From assembly GCA_028284395.1 (NCBI GenBank), contig JANQRV010000481.1:1-64000 (forward strand): a stretch of 64,000 bases of DNA, written 5' to 3'. The DNA is from Saprospiraceae bacterium (GTDB taxonomy: Bacteria > Bacteroidota > Bacteroidia > Chitinophagales > Saprospiraceae). Shown piece after piece: positions 17,677-26,370 of the stretch. Position 1 is the stretch's first letter. Every line of letters starts with the position of its first letter. A program made the position numbers and the translations under genes. Under the pieces are notes generated by a model, which made no database searches, was not told where the DNA came from, and was given only the letters and a program-made list of their open reading frames with translations.

Positions 17677-18399
17677 TTAAATGGTGTTCTGTTGATCGGC
17701 CGCAATTTCTTTCGTTAAATTTTGAAACTGGGTCTCAATATGATGAAACGCCTTTTTCTCAACTGACTGATTCCCATACCAAATACGTTCGAAAATGGTG
17801 GTTATCCTTTTAAAACGCTCTAAAAAAGGCCGACCATTGAGTTCTCGAGTATAATCGAGATTAGTTTTTTGCTTTTTCCATCGGATAAACTTCTTTTCAT
17901 GTAGCTGTTTCAACATTTGGAGGTAGTATAGTCTGATGGCCAAAGGATAGTCATTCTCGGAAATTGCTTCACGAATGAATTGCTTTATATTGACTTGATC
18001 AAAGTAGTCCTCGATCTGTTCCAGCTGCATCTTGCCTGCGATCGGTGGAGGTTTTGAAGAAATATCTGCCCCCCTGCTGCCACTAAAGCCCAAAAGATGC
18101 TTTAGAATCACTGCAACCAAGACAATTGCCAAAACAATGATGACAAATTTCAAGATACCAGCCTTTAGGGCTTCATTGGAATTCTGGTCTTGGACCACAT
18201 CTTTTTGATGCTGTGAATCTTTACTGTAATCTATGTCCCGGGTGCTTTCTTCCCATTTTTCCCGATCGAATGGACGCTCCCTCAAAGGTTTATCATAATA
18301 TCTCTTTTCGGGAGATTGACCATGCACACTAATTGACATCCAAACCATCATTTGGAGTAGCAGCAGTATCAAACGGGTATGTTTTTGGATGTGCTTCAT
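17677..18399 (-). CDS. DUF4129 domain membrane protein
   Basis: 240 residues. A signal peptide (to about residue 27, VHGQ) precedes a charged region with RERPFDREKWEE, a membrane helix at about 85-108 (ILKFVIIVLAIVLVAVILKHLL), and a C-terminal helical domain with the DUF4129-like segments AIRLYYLQMLKQL and TNLDYTREL. Role unknown; the family is regularly found in MoxR-DUF58 operons, as here. It starts 6 bases after the SpoIIM-like gene. Confidence 0.8.
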   Translation of the reverse strand: MKHIQKHTRLILLLLQMMVWMSISVHGQSPEKRYYDKPLRERPFDREKWEESTRDIDYSKDSQHQKDVVQDQNSNEALKAGILKFVIIVLAIVLVAVILKHLLGFSGSRGADISSKPPPIAGKMQLEQIEDYFDQVNIKQFIREAISENDYPLAIRLYYLQMLKQLHEKKFIRWKKQKTNLDYTRELNGRPFLERFKRITTIFERIWYGNQSVEKKAFHHIETQFQNLTKEIAADQQNTI

Positions 18400-18405
18400 C
18401 TTCGC

Positions 18406-20259
18406 TTATTCTCTGTCAAGTCCTCTTAATTTCTTCTTCTGACCAATATTTTGAATATCTGCTTTGAGATTGGTAGCATCAACAATTTCTTTAAGACTGA
18501 AGTACAATAATACCAATCCCACGACAAACATCGAAAAGATCAAACTCATGACAAAGAGGGAAATAAAAGTAAGTAATACTACGCTGATCTCATTCATCAC
18601 ATCTTGTTCAAAGTGAATAATCCATTCCAAAAGGCTTACAAAGCTCCACAGAATTGCTGAATCGGTAATCATGAAGAACAAAACTCCTAACAAGAGAAGA
18701 ATGCAAAAAAGACCGAATGCTTTTCCAAGGCCCTTAGACAGAAGGTGACCAGTTCGATTGAGCGCTTTCAATGGACCCAAATTCTCCAATATCATGACAC
18801 AAGTCCAAATGATAAGCAGTGGATAACCCAATAGAATACCTAAAAAGATCAGGCTATCGTTTAGCCATAAGACACAATATAAGCCGGTTACGCCGAGAGT
18901 GGCTTTTACCATATCGTGAAAAACCATCCTACTGTTTTTAACCGTCTCCGGTTGAAGGTTCTTTTCCACTAAATCCAATACCTTCCAGGCAACTGCGCTA
19001 AGGAACAGGATGGTCAGAATGGGCGTTACCTGCCAAGAGATTGGCGAAAAAAACTGCTCTAAAACTTTGAATGATCGAAAACCATCGAAAAAGAAGGAAA
19101 ACAGTTCTGAAGGTTTGAAAGGAGCAAAGGTGAAACAGATGAAGCAAAAAAGACTGCTCCCCACTAAGGTGGTAAGCAGTAATGGACGAAAAAACTTAGC
19201 AATCAGGATAAAAATCTCTGAGAAAATTTCCCCGGAAGGCTTAATTCTGCCGTAATCGATTTGACCGTATTGATCGGGATATAACTCGAATTCTTGTGTC
19301 CTATTTTGGAAACCCCGACGTGCTTTTAGTAAAGGGTACCAGACAAAGTAGCCCAGTACAAAAAGCAAACAGCCGATGATGAACAACCCTTTCATCCAAT
19401 CTGGCGTTTCAGTCAATCTTGTTAAGAATCCTTCGAAGAAGCCAGCGAGTATTATGATGGGAGTGATGCCAATCATAATTTTTAAGCCACGACGAGCCGA
19501 TCTTTGGAAAGATTGGAGGCGCGTATAGGTACCTGGAAAAACTAGGCCCTGCCCCATTGTGATTCCGGCTGCTCCTGCGATGATGATGGCTGAAACTTCA
19601 AGAGTACCGTGAATCCAAATCGTTAGAAATGATTCCCAAAATAAATCTCGTTCGATAAAAAAGTATTGGAAAGTGCCAATCATAATACCATTTCGAATCA
19701 GGACTGCAAGCGATCCAACCATATAACATGCACCGAGAGCGAAAGTGAGAAATGCAACGTATAAATTGTTCATAGTGATACCCAGGAACATGCCAAACTT
19801 ACCTTTTTCCTTGTAAACCGCCATGGGGTCGCCGGAGGCAATGTTTTCAAGTGTCATATTTATATAGGATTCGCCAAGAATCACTTCAGCAAAACCCGGG
19901 TCCATGGCACATGACAACATTCCAATGACAATCGAAATCAAAAAAGCAAACAAGGAAAGTCGGAAAGCCGAGCGGGAATGATAGATTAGCTGTGGCAGTT
20001 CTTCTGTCCAAAATGTAACGAGGCGGTGACGATGTGATTTCCTGTTCTTATATATAAGTAGGAAGATGCGTTGCGCCAGACCGTTGAGGTAAACCCTTAC
20101 CGATCTGTTAGTATAGAAGGTCCGGGAATAGGAAAGGTCATCTGTTATTTGCACAAACAGATCATTCAGTTTTTCCGGGCTTGGGTTTCGACCATCAAGG
20201 GTTTGTTCTAACTCTTTCCATTTTTCCTTATTTTGATCGATGAAATCAGTTTCCCGCAT
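18406..20259 (-). CDS. SpoIIM-like membrane protein with extra C-terminal membrane module
   Basis: 617 residues, about twice the usual length of the Bacteroidota SpoIIM-like protein. Residues 1-320 match that family: a cytosolic helical head (MRETDFIDQNKEKWKELEQ), then membrane helices with the segment MTLENIASGDPMAVYKEKG between them and the typical FFIERDLFWESF and HGTLEVSAI. Residues 330-617 hold roughly another six helices and end with KADIQNIGQKKKLRGLDRE. In relatives that second part is commonly a separate gene, so this looks like a gene fusion; that is from memory. First gene of the operon running to DUF58, divergent from the RDD gene. Confidence 0.8.
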   Translation of the reverse strand: MRETDFIDQNKEKWKELEQTLDGRNPSPEKLNDLFVQITDDLSYSRTFYTNRSVRVYLNGLAQRIFLLIYKNRKSHRHRLVTFWTEELPQLIYHSRSAFRLSLFAFLISIVIGMLSCAMDPGFAEVILGESYINMTLENIASGDPMAVYKEKGKFGMFLGITMNNLYVAFLTFALGACYMVGSLAVLIRNGIMIGTFQYFFIERDLFWESFLTIWIHGTLEVSAIIIAGAAGITMGQGLVFPGTYTRLQSFQRSARRGLKIMIGITPIIILAGFFEGFLTRLTETPDWMKGLFIIGCLLFVLGYFVWYPLLKARRGFQNRTQEFELYPDQYGQIDYGRIKPSGEIFSEIFILIAKFFRPLLLTTLVGSSLFCFICFTFAPFKPSELFSFFFDGFRSFKVLEQFFSPISWQVTPILTILFLSAVAWKVLDLVEKNLQPETVKNSRMVFHDMVKATLGVTGLYCVLWLNDSLIFLGILLGYPLLIIWTCVMILENLGPLKALNRTGHLLSKGLGKAFGLFCILLLLGVLFFMITDSAILWSFVSLLEWIIHFEQDVMNEISVVLLTFISLFVMSLIFSMFVVGLVLLYFSLKEIVDATNLKADIQNIGQKKKLRGLDRE

Positions 20260-20376
20260 TATCCGATTTTTAGTTTAATTTGCAGGCGCAAAGTACCACC
20301 GCACGTCTGGGGGCAAATAGTGCAAAATGTTCTTATTATGCAATTTTAGCATAAAAATAATACTAATATTGACCAG

Positions 20377-21123
20377 ATGAAAAGTATTGATATTATAACA
20401 GCTCAAAATGTTGTTATAGAATACGAACTGGCATCACTCAGAGAAAGGTTTCTAGCTTTTTTTATCGACTTTGTCATTGTAATGTCCTCCTATTACTTGT
20501 TGGTAATCTTTTTGCTGACCATATTGGAAGATACCATTGCCGGCTCTAATTTTGCAGCGGGTATTATTTTCTGGTTACTACCAATTGTAGGCTTCATGTT
20601 TTATCAGTTTTTATCAGAATTGCTAGCGAATGGTCAATCCCTAGGAAAAAAAGCAATGGGTACTAAAGTTGTTAGGGTTGATGGCCGGGAACCGGGCCTT
20701 AGTGAATATACCTTACGAGCGGTTTTTCACATTGTCGATACTTTTTTGTCCGGAGGGGTCGTCGGCGCTCTGTTAATAAGTTCTTCTATACGAAATCAGA
20801 GATTGGGGGACTTAACTTCTAATACTACCGTCGTCAGAATTCGAAACTCAGAACGATTTAGTTTAGATAAAATATTGAAAATTAATACACTGGAAGATTA
20901 CATTCCTCAATTTCCTGAAGTTGTACAACTCAATGAAGAGGATATGTTGTTGATCAAAGAATCACTGAACCGTTATCGGACATATGGAAATAAGGCGCAC
21001 CAAGAAGCGATTGTTTCATTAGTCGAAAAGGTGTCGACCCTGCTGGAAATTGAGGAGGTACCCGGGAATAAATTAGAATTTCTGAAAACCCTGTTGAGGG
21101 ATTACATCGTACTTACACGTTGA
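20377..21123 (+). CDS. RDD family membrane protein
   Basis: 248 residues. The RDD domain fills about residues 15-150, with the family Arg in SLRERFLAFFIDF, the first Asp in FIDFVI, the second segment GQSLGKKAMGTKVVRVDG, and RLGDLTSNTTVV at the end. Three membrane segments are predicted, then a cytosolic tail of about 95 residues. Function of RDD proteins is poorly defined; transport roles have been proposed. It diverges from the SpoIIM-DUF58 operon across a 117-base gap, the usual Bacteroidota neighbourhood, so it probably acts with that operon. Confidence 0.88.
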   Translation: MKSIDIITAQNVVIEYELASLRERFLAFFIDFVIVMSSYYLLVIFLLTILEDTIAGSNFAAGIIFWLLPIVGFMFYQFLSELLANGQSLGKKAMGTKVVRVDGREPGLSEYTLRAVFHIVDTFLSGGVVGALLISSSIRNQRLGDLTSNTTVVRIRNSERFSLDKILKINTLEDYIPQFPEVVQLNEEDMLLIKESLNRYRTYGNKAHQEAIVSLVEKVSTLLEIEEVPGNKLEFLKTLLRDYIVLTR

Positions 21124-21126
21124 TAA

Positions 21127-22545
21127 ATGGGAAGAAGAAGAAAGCCAAAGTTATACCCTGAATTGGAAATTATGGGGATTGCTGACAAGGGAAAATGTGT
21201 AGCCAGAGACCCAGAAGGCAGAGTGATTTTCGTTGATGATGTAGCACCCGGAGATATTGTCGATGTGCTTGTATACAAAAAAAAGAAGTCTTTCTTTTTG
21301 GGAAAGGCGACCAATTTTCACCGTTTCTCGGAGGAAAGAACCACTCCCTTTTGTGATCATTTTGGCGCTTGCGGAGGCTGTAAGTGGCAACATCTTACTT
21401 ACCAAGCTCAGTTAAAGTATAAACAGCAGGTCGTGGCAAGCGCACTGAGTCGGATCGGTAAGTTGACCGAAGTGGAAATATTACCTATTCTGGGAGTTGG
21501 ACAGAATACAACCTTTTACAGGAATAAGTTGGAATTTAGTTTTTCCAATAAGAGGTGGCTAACTAGGGAAGAGATTAATAGCGAGGTCTCCAATTTGAAG
21601 AATGTCCTCGGGTTTCACCGTGCCGGTGCTTTTGATAAGATCATTGATATTGATCATTGTTGGTTGCAACCCGATCCTTCTAACGCCATAAGGAATGCCA
21701 CCCGCAAACTAGCACTTGAACAAGGTTTGTCTTTTTTCGATGCCAAATCTCATGAGGGCTTCCTGAGGAATATGATCATTCGGGTAACTAGCCTGGGAGA
21801 GGTTATGTTGATCTTTAGTTTTTCTAAAAATGACCCCGAAAGGATTAATCGTATATTGGATGCTTTGCTTGATCAATTTCCCGATGTAACTTCTGTGTAC
21901 TATTGCATTAACTCGAAAATGAATGATTTCATTTTGGATTTGGAAATGGAATTGTACCATGGAAATGCTTTTGTCATTGAGGAGCTCGGGCATGTTCGTT
22001 TCGAAATCGGGCCTAAATCATTTTTTCAAACCAATAGCTCACAGGCAAAAGTGCTTTATGATACTGTTGTGAATTTCGCAGAACTTAGCGGCCATGAAAA
22101 CGTTTATGATTTGTATACGGGTATCGGAAGTATCGCCCTATATATTGCATCAAAATGTAAGGCAATCGTCGGTATCGAAGAGGTGGAGGATGCAATCTTA
22201 GATGCCCGGAAGAATGCTACAGTCAACTCTATCGAAAATGCTACTTTTTATGCTGGCGATGTAAAAGAATTGTTAACTTCTAACTTCGCCGAAAATCATG
22301 GGGCACCAGACTTATTGATCACAGATCCGCCAAGAGCAGGGATGCACCCGAAAGTTATTGATATGCTATTGCAACTAGAATCACCTAAAATAGTATATGT
22401 TAGTTGTAATCCGGCCACTCAAGCGCGGGATCTGGCACTGTTGAATACCAAATATAGTACGGTGAAAGTGCGGCCGGTTGATATGTTTCCGCACACACAT
22501 CATATTGAAAGTGTTGCTTTGTTAAAAAAACGGACGGATGCTTAA
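21127..22545 (+). CDS. rlmD: 23S rRNA (uracil-C5)-methyltransferase, RlmD/TrmA family
   Basis: 472 residues. An N-terminal TRAM domain (about 10-65) is followed by the [4Fe-4S] cysteines at 76, 82 and 85 (CDHFGACGGC) with the fourth in DHCWLQPD, and a Rossmann methyltransferase domain. The SAM motif is DLYTGIGSIALYIA, motif IV is DPPRAGMHP, and the nucleophile is in VSCNPATQARDL. All catalytic residues are present. The family methylates U1939 or related positions in rRNA; which uridine is not decided by sequence alone, so the symbol is by family. It begins 3 bases after the RDD stop and overlaps the next gene by 8 bases. Confidence 0.87.
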   Translation: MGRRRKPKLYPELEIMGIADKGKCVARDPEGRVIFVDDVAPGDIVDVLVYKKKKSFFLGKATNFHRFSEERTTPFCDHFGACGGCKWQHLTYQAQLKYKQQVVASALSRIGKLTEVEILPILGVGQNTTFYRNKLEFSFSNKRWLTREEINSEVSNLKNVLGFHRAGAFDKIIDIDHCWLQPDPSNAIRNATRKLALEQGLSFFDAKSHEGFLRNMIIRVTSLGEVMLIFSFSKNDPERINRILDALLDQFPDVTSVYYCINSKMNDFILDLEMELYHGNAFVIEELGHVRFEIGPKSFFQTNSSQAKVLYDTVVNFAELSGHENVYDLYTGIGSIALYIASKCKAIVGIEEVEDAILDARKNATVNSIENATFYAGDVKELLTSNFAENHGAPDLLITDPPRAGMHPKVIDMLLQLESPKIVYVSCNPATQARDLALLNTKYSTVKVRPVDMFPHTHHIESVALLKKRTDA

Positions 22546-22888
22546 AGAAGATCAACTGAATCAATTGAAGAAAGCGCTTGATCCATATTTGCCTGTATTG
22601 GGTAAGGCTACCGATGCCATCTTGGATCAAGAAGTTTCGGACTATCCCATTTTTATCCTCACAAATGAGATTGCCAATATTGGAATCCCTTTGGTTGATG
22701 AACTAAAAACGATGGAAGACTGGTCAATCAACGCTTCCTCGCTTGAAGAGTTTTCCACAAAGCAAGTGATTCAATCCGGCCGTGTAGAGGATTTTCGAAG
22801 CATTTATAAAGATGCCAAAGATAACTTTTGTTTATTCATCATGGAAAAAGGAGAAGCGCAGTTTGTTTTCATTCCGAGGTCAAATTAA
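22538..22888 (+). CDS. Conserved small protein, unknown
   Basis: 116 residues; its ATG lies inside the last codons of the methyltransferase gene (8-base overlap), which implies translational coupling. The predicted protein is soluble and acidic, with helix-rich N-terminus (LKEDQLNQLKKALDPYLPVL) and a strand-rich second half ending FLFIMEKGEAQFVFIPRSN-like. No motif is recognised. It may act with the methyltransferase or merely share its transcript. Confidence 0.65.
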   Translation: MLKEDQLNQLKKALDPYLPVLGKATDAILDQEVSDYPIFILTNEIANIGIPLVDELKTMEDWSINASSLEEFSTKQVIQSGRVEDFRSIYKDAKDNFCLFIMEKGEAQFVFIPRSN

Positions 22889-22920
22889 CTCGACCCTATT
22901 TTCTATAAAAAATCCTAACA

Positions 22921-23280
22921 ATGAAAATTCTGATTTGTGAAAATGAAGAAATACTTTTAACGGCTTTAGAATTTCGTCTCCGTAAAAATGGTTACGATTT
23001 GGTCTGGGCGAATGACGGAGAAGAAGCCCTGAATAAGGCCAAATCAGAAAGCCCGGAGCTAATCATTAGCAGCTTGGCACTGCCAAAGGTTTCAGGATTG
23101 GACCTCGTCAAGAAAATCAGGTCAGATAATGCAGAAACACCCATCATTGTCATTGGCGAACTCGAAGAGAGAGAAAGTATCGTGGAAGCTTTGAAATCAG
23201 GTGTAAATGATTTTTTGACGAAGCCCTTTAAGCCCGTCGAACTCGTTCTTCGCGTACAACACATTCTAAGGAATTACTAA
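22921..23280 (+). CDS. Atypical single-domain response regulator receiver
   Basis: 119 residues, exactly one CheY-like receiver with no output domain. The usual phospho-acceptor position is Ser51 (LIISSLALP where LIILDLMLP is normal), the acidic pair is Glu7-Asn8, and the conserved Thr/Ser after the fourth strand is Gly79 (PIIVIGE). The conserved Lys101 (LTKPFK) is retained. It should therefore fold as a receiver but cannot be phosphorylated in the normal way. No kinase is adjacent. It may work as a constitutive or protein-interaction module. It converges on the protease gene 32 bases downstream. Confidence 0.85.
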   Translation: MKILICENEEILLTALEFRLRKNGYDLVWANDGEEALNKAKSESPELIISSLALPKVSGLDLVKKIRSDNAETPIIVIGELEERESIVEALKSGVNDFLTKPFKPVELVLRVQHILRNY

Positions 23281-23312
23281 TACTTCAGACGCTTCAGTGC
23301 TAATATTGCTAG

Positions 23313-26030
23313 TTAGCCTTTCAGGACAATCACTTTTTTAACCAATGTCTTTTTGCCAGAAGACTTGAGCCTGATGAAGTAGATTCCAGGTGGTAAAGAC
23401 GCAGTTTCGATTAATTGAGATTGAGAAGTATTGGCGGGATGATTATTGATTTCAGTAGAAAAATATGAAGTTCCATTAACACCAAAAATTTCGAGAAACA
23501 TCGACTTAATTAACGTCGGAAACTTGGTTTCAACAGTAAAAGTACTGTTTCTAATTGCCGGGTTAGGGAAGACATTGAAAATCGGTTGACTGATTCCCGG
23601 GCCATTGGTAGAGGTCGAAGTTGTTTCAATAATCTCGATGCAGTAATCTTCGTATTCGCCAAATTTGGAAACAACGGAAGATGGGCAAGAATTGGTTTCT
23701 GAGAGTCCAAGCATGCCGATGCGCATTCTCGTATTTCCAAGCAAGGCGTCCTCCGGGATGTCGAAAGAGGCAGTCACTACTTCACGGCTGGCCTCTGGAT
23801 TAGACCATGCAAGTTCTTTACTGGGATTAAAAATGCCATTCTGGTCATAGTCGATCCAAACCGAGAAAAATTCGGTGAAGGAAATTCCATCGGGGAATCC
23901 CGGTGCGATTTCGATTTCGACCGTTTCATTGATTTCAACCTTTATGGCACCCAATCCGGTGTAATCCCCGTATCCATCGTCAGATTGGCTTAGATTTTGA
24001 AAAGTATCGATTGTAACCGATGCAATCCATTCTTCATTGGAGTCAAGGTTTCTTGGCTGACAGTACTCAGATTCATAACATGCACCACAGCCAAGAGTGG
24101 TAAATGCCAGCTCGGTATTGAATTCCCCGACTAAATCACCACAAACAGTTGCGATTTCAATTTCATAGGTTGTACAACTGTTGAGTTCATTAAAAAACTC
24201 ATTGTTTCCGAAGGAGACTTCTTCGATCCATTCTTCGGTACCTTCTTCCCGGTATCGAATTTGGTACTGATCGGCGCCAAAAATAGCATTCCATTCTCCA
24301 AAAGCCAGATTTTCTTCGATCGTCAAAAAGTTTATCTCAGAAGGTGGTTCACAACACCCCATGGAGCTAAAAGAAAAGCTCTCAGTATAATTGAGCGATT
24401 CTCCTTCGCAGTCTGTTTTCAACTGAAACTCATATTCCGTGCAGCCAACCAATCCATCTAATTGCAAAGGGGAAGTGGCATTTTCAACAACAATCCAGTC
24501 TCCATCGTCTTTGGCTTTCCACCTCAGGTCGATTTTAGCAATGCCCGGATTAAGAGACCAATTAACTTGAGCTTCTGTATCGGTTAGCCGATCTATACTA
24601 GGGTTGGTAACTGCAATGCAGTCCGTACATCGCTCCGTCAAATACTGCATGGCACTATTGACATTGAGATGCCCACCGGCGACGGTAATGCCTTCAAGGC
24701 TGGCATTTGGAACAACACTGTTAAGAATGTAGTCTTTAATCAACAGGGCGGTCATCGGGGGATCTGCCAAGGCTAACTCCGAAATACTGGGACAGGGCGC
24801 TGCATACAAAAGGGCTACCGTTCCGGTCACATGAGGAGTGGAAGCAGATGTACCATCAAACGCTCCATAATCATTGAACGTACTCGAAGTCCAAGTCCCA
24901 CTAGAGCGATTACCTCCAAAAGCACCAAGATCTACACTCATTGAACCGAATCCGGATCCATCGACTTTTTTGCCATCGTTACCAACATTTGTCACGGAGA
25001 TGATGAAGTCACTTGAACAAGAAGATGGCATATCTCCATCTTTGTCCACATCGATATTGGAATTATCGGTTGCAACAATATTGAGAATACCTTCTTCGCC
25101 TAACTGATCATAAAAGCTACACCATATAGGAGAGTTTTCTGGTTGTGCATTCGGAACTCCCCAAGATCCATTAGTCGCGACTACAAATGCACCTTCCTCC
25201 CCATTTGTTTCGTTGTATCTCTTTCTTTGCTGCAAAACATAATCGTATGCCTTAAGGATTTCTCCCTCCGTTGTTGGAAAGTCACTCGTAATCGTCATGA
25301 TCTTGACATGCCAATTAACACCTGTTACTCCAATTCCATTGTTACCTTTGGCTCCGATGATACCCGCTACCGGAGTGCCATGAAAATTATCGGCACTGAT
25401 CTCATCTGTTCCTTTACTGACATTCCAGCCTCGATAATCATCGATAAAGCCGTTGTTGTCATCGTCAAGTCCATTTCCCGGTTTTTCCGCGTGATTGATC
25501 CAGAGGTTTCCCGCAAAATCGCTATGGTCTATTTCTTGGCCGTTATCAATGACACAGACGACAATTGTATCGTTATTGGGTGTTACTCCCCCCTGGGTGA
25601 TGTTCCAGGCCAGGTCGATGTCTAAGTCAGTACCCGTGATGCCACCGGATTGACCGGTGTTAACATATTGCCATTGACTGGTAAATAATGGGTCGTTAGG
25701 TATAGTAGACCGTAAATCTACCCATCTGTTGAGCTGAGCACTGATAACCCGGGGTTCTTTCTGCAAGTGATAAAGGAAATGCTTCTCATGAATAAGTGTG
25801 AAATCAAAAGTAAACTTCCAGATATTTAATTCTTTGGATAGTTGTTGGCTGGGTTGAAAAGAAGTTCGATTAGAGGTAAATCTCTGTTGAGAATTTGAAA
25901 AAGCACGGGCATCGGTTTTGCGATCCAACTGAATAATGACTTCCCCCTGCACATAGCTTAGCTTCTGACCGAAAATAGTTCCAGCATATAACAAAGCAAT
26001 AGAAGCTAAAAGCAGAGAATATCTTGGCAT
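23313..26030 (-). CDS. Secreted subtilisin-like (S8) protease with T9SS sorting domain
   Basis: 905 residues from the ATG at 26030, which starts a signal peptide (MPRYSLLLASIALLYAGTIFGQ); a longer TTG-started frame from 26090 lacks that logic. A pro-region precedes the S8 domain: Asp162 (VIDNGQEIDHSD), His217 (HGTPVAGIIG), oxyanion Asn in ATNGSWG, Ser395 (GTSASTPH). A Cys-containing linker, two fibronectin-III-like domains, and a GEVED-type domain (FSVWIDYDQNGIF) follow. The last ~85 residues form a type IX secretion sorting domain (NVFPNPAIRN to KKTLVKKVIVLKG). The enzyme is thus exported by T9SS and probably surface-attached or released to digest protein. Catalytic residues are complete. 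Confidence 0.93.
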   Translation of the reverse strand: MPRYSLLLASIALLYAGTIFGQKLSYVQGEVIIQLDRKTDARAFSNSQQRFTSNRTSFQPSQQLSKELNIWKFTFDFTLIHEKHFLYHLQKEPRVISAQLNRWVDLRSTIPNDPLFTSQWQYVNTGQSGGITGTDLDIDLAWNITQGGVTPNNDTIVVCVIDNGQEIDHSDFAGNLWINHAEKPGNGLDDDNNGFIDDYRGWNVSKGTDEISADNFHGTPVAGIIGAKGNNGIGVTGVNWHVKIMTITSDFPTTEGEILKAYDYVLQQRKRYNETNGEEGAFVVATNGSWGVPNAQPENSPIWCSFYDQLGEEGILNIVATDNSNIDVDKDGDMPSSCSSDFIISVTNVGNDGKKVDGSGFGSMSVDLGAFGGNRSSGTWTSSTFNDYGAFDGTSASTPHVTGTVALLYAAPCPSISELALADPPMTALLIKDYILNSVVPNASLEGITVAGGHLNVNSAMQYLTERCTDCIAVTNPSIDRLTDTEAQVNWSLNPGIAKIDLRWKAKDDGDWIVVENATSPLQLDGLVGCTEYEFQLKTDCEGESLNYTESFSFSSMGCCEPPSEINFLTIEENLAFGEWNAIFGADQYQIRYREEGTEEWIEEVSFGNNEFFNELNSCTTYEIEIATVCGDLVGEFNTELAFTTLGCGACYESEYCQPRNLDSNEEWIASVTIDTFQNLSQSDDGYGDYTGLGAIKVEINETVEIEIAPGFPDGISFTEFFSVWIDYDQNGIFNPSKELAWSNPEASREVVTASFDIPEDALLGNTRMRIGMLGLSETNSCPSSVVSKFGEYEDYCIEIIETTSTSTNGPGISQPIFNVFPNPAIRNSTFTVETKFPTLIKSMFLEIFGVNGTSYFSTEINNHPANTSQSQLIETASLPPGIYFIRLKSSGKKTLVKKVIVLKG

Positions 26031-26370
26031 AACCGTATGATGAAAGGAGTTAATGACTGCAAATTTGGGGGAAGTATTGGCAATTCCCAAATACTAAATG
26101 GCAATTCGCAATATTTTTTGCAAAATACGGAAGTTTGTCGACAAAAGAAACAACCTTTTTTGTCAAATTAAGGGGCCATCTAATACCTACTAAAACAACT
26201 CTCTTTGTGAGTATGATCTCTTCCGTATGAAGATCTCTAATAATTAATCGAAGTGAATGGCAAATCTATACAGACTTGAAACTGCTGGACTACTCGCTTG
26301 GCGGGAAGAACAAACAGAAGAAGGCAAGATGACTTGCTATTTGTGATAGAAAGTCAGTCAATAAATAGAA
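26031..26370. other. Intergenic region upstream of the protease, downstream of rho
   Basis: About 340 bases between two minus-strand genes. I see no convincing ORF: a 29-codon ATG frame on the plus strand at 26257 is too short to support. The element GGCAATTC occurs twice near 26080-26110. No TAnnTTTG match with correct spacing was found for the protease, and no strong terminator hairpin for rho. Confidence 0.3.
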
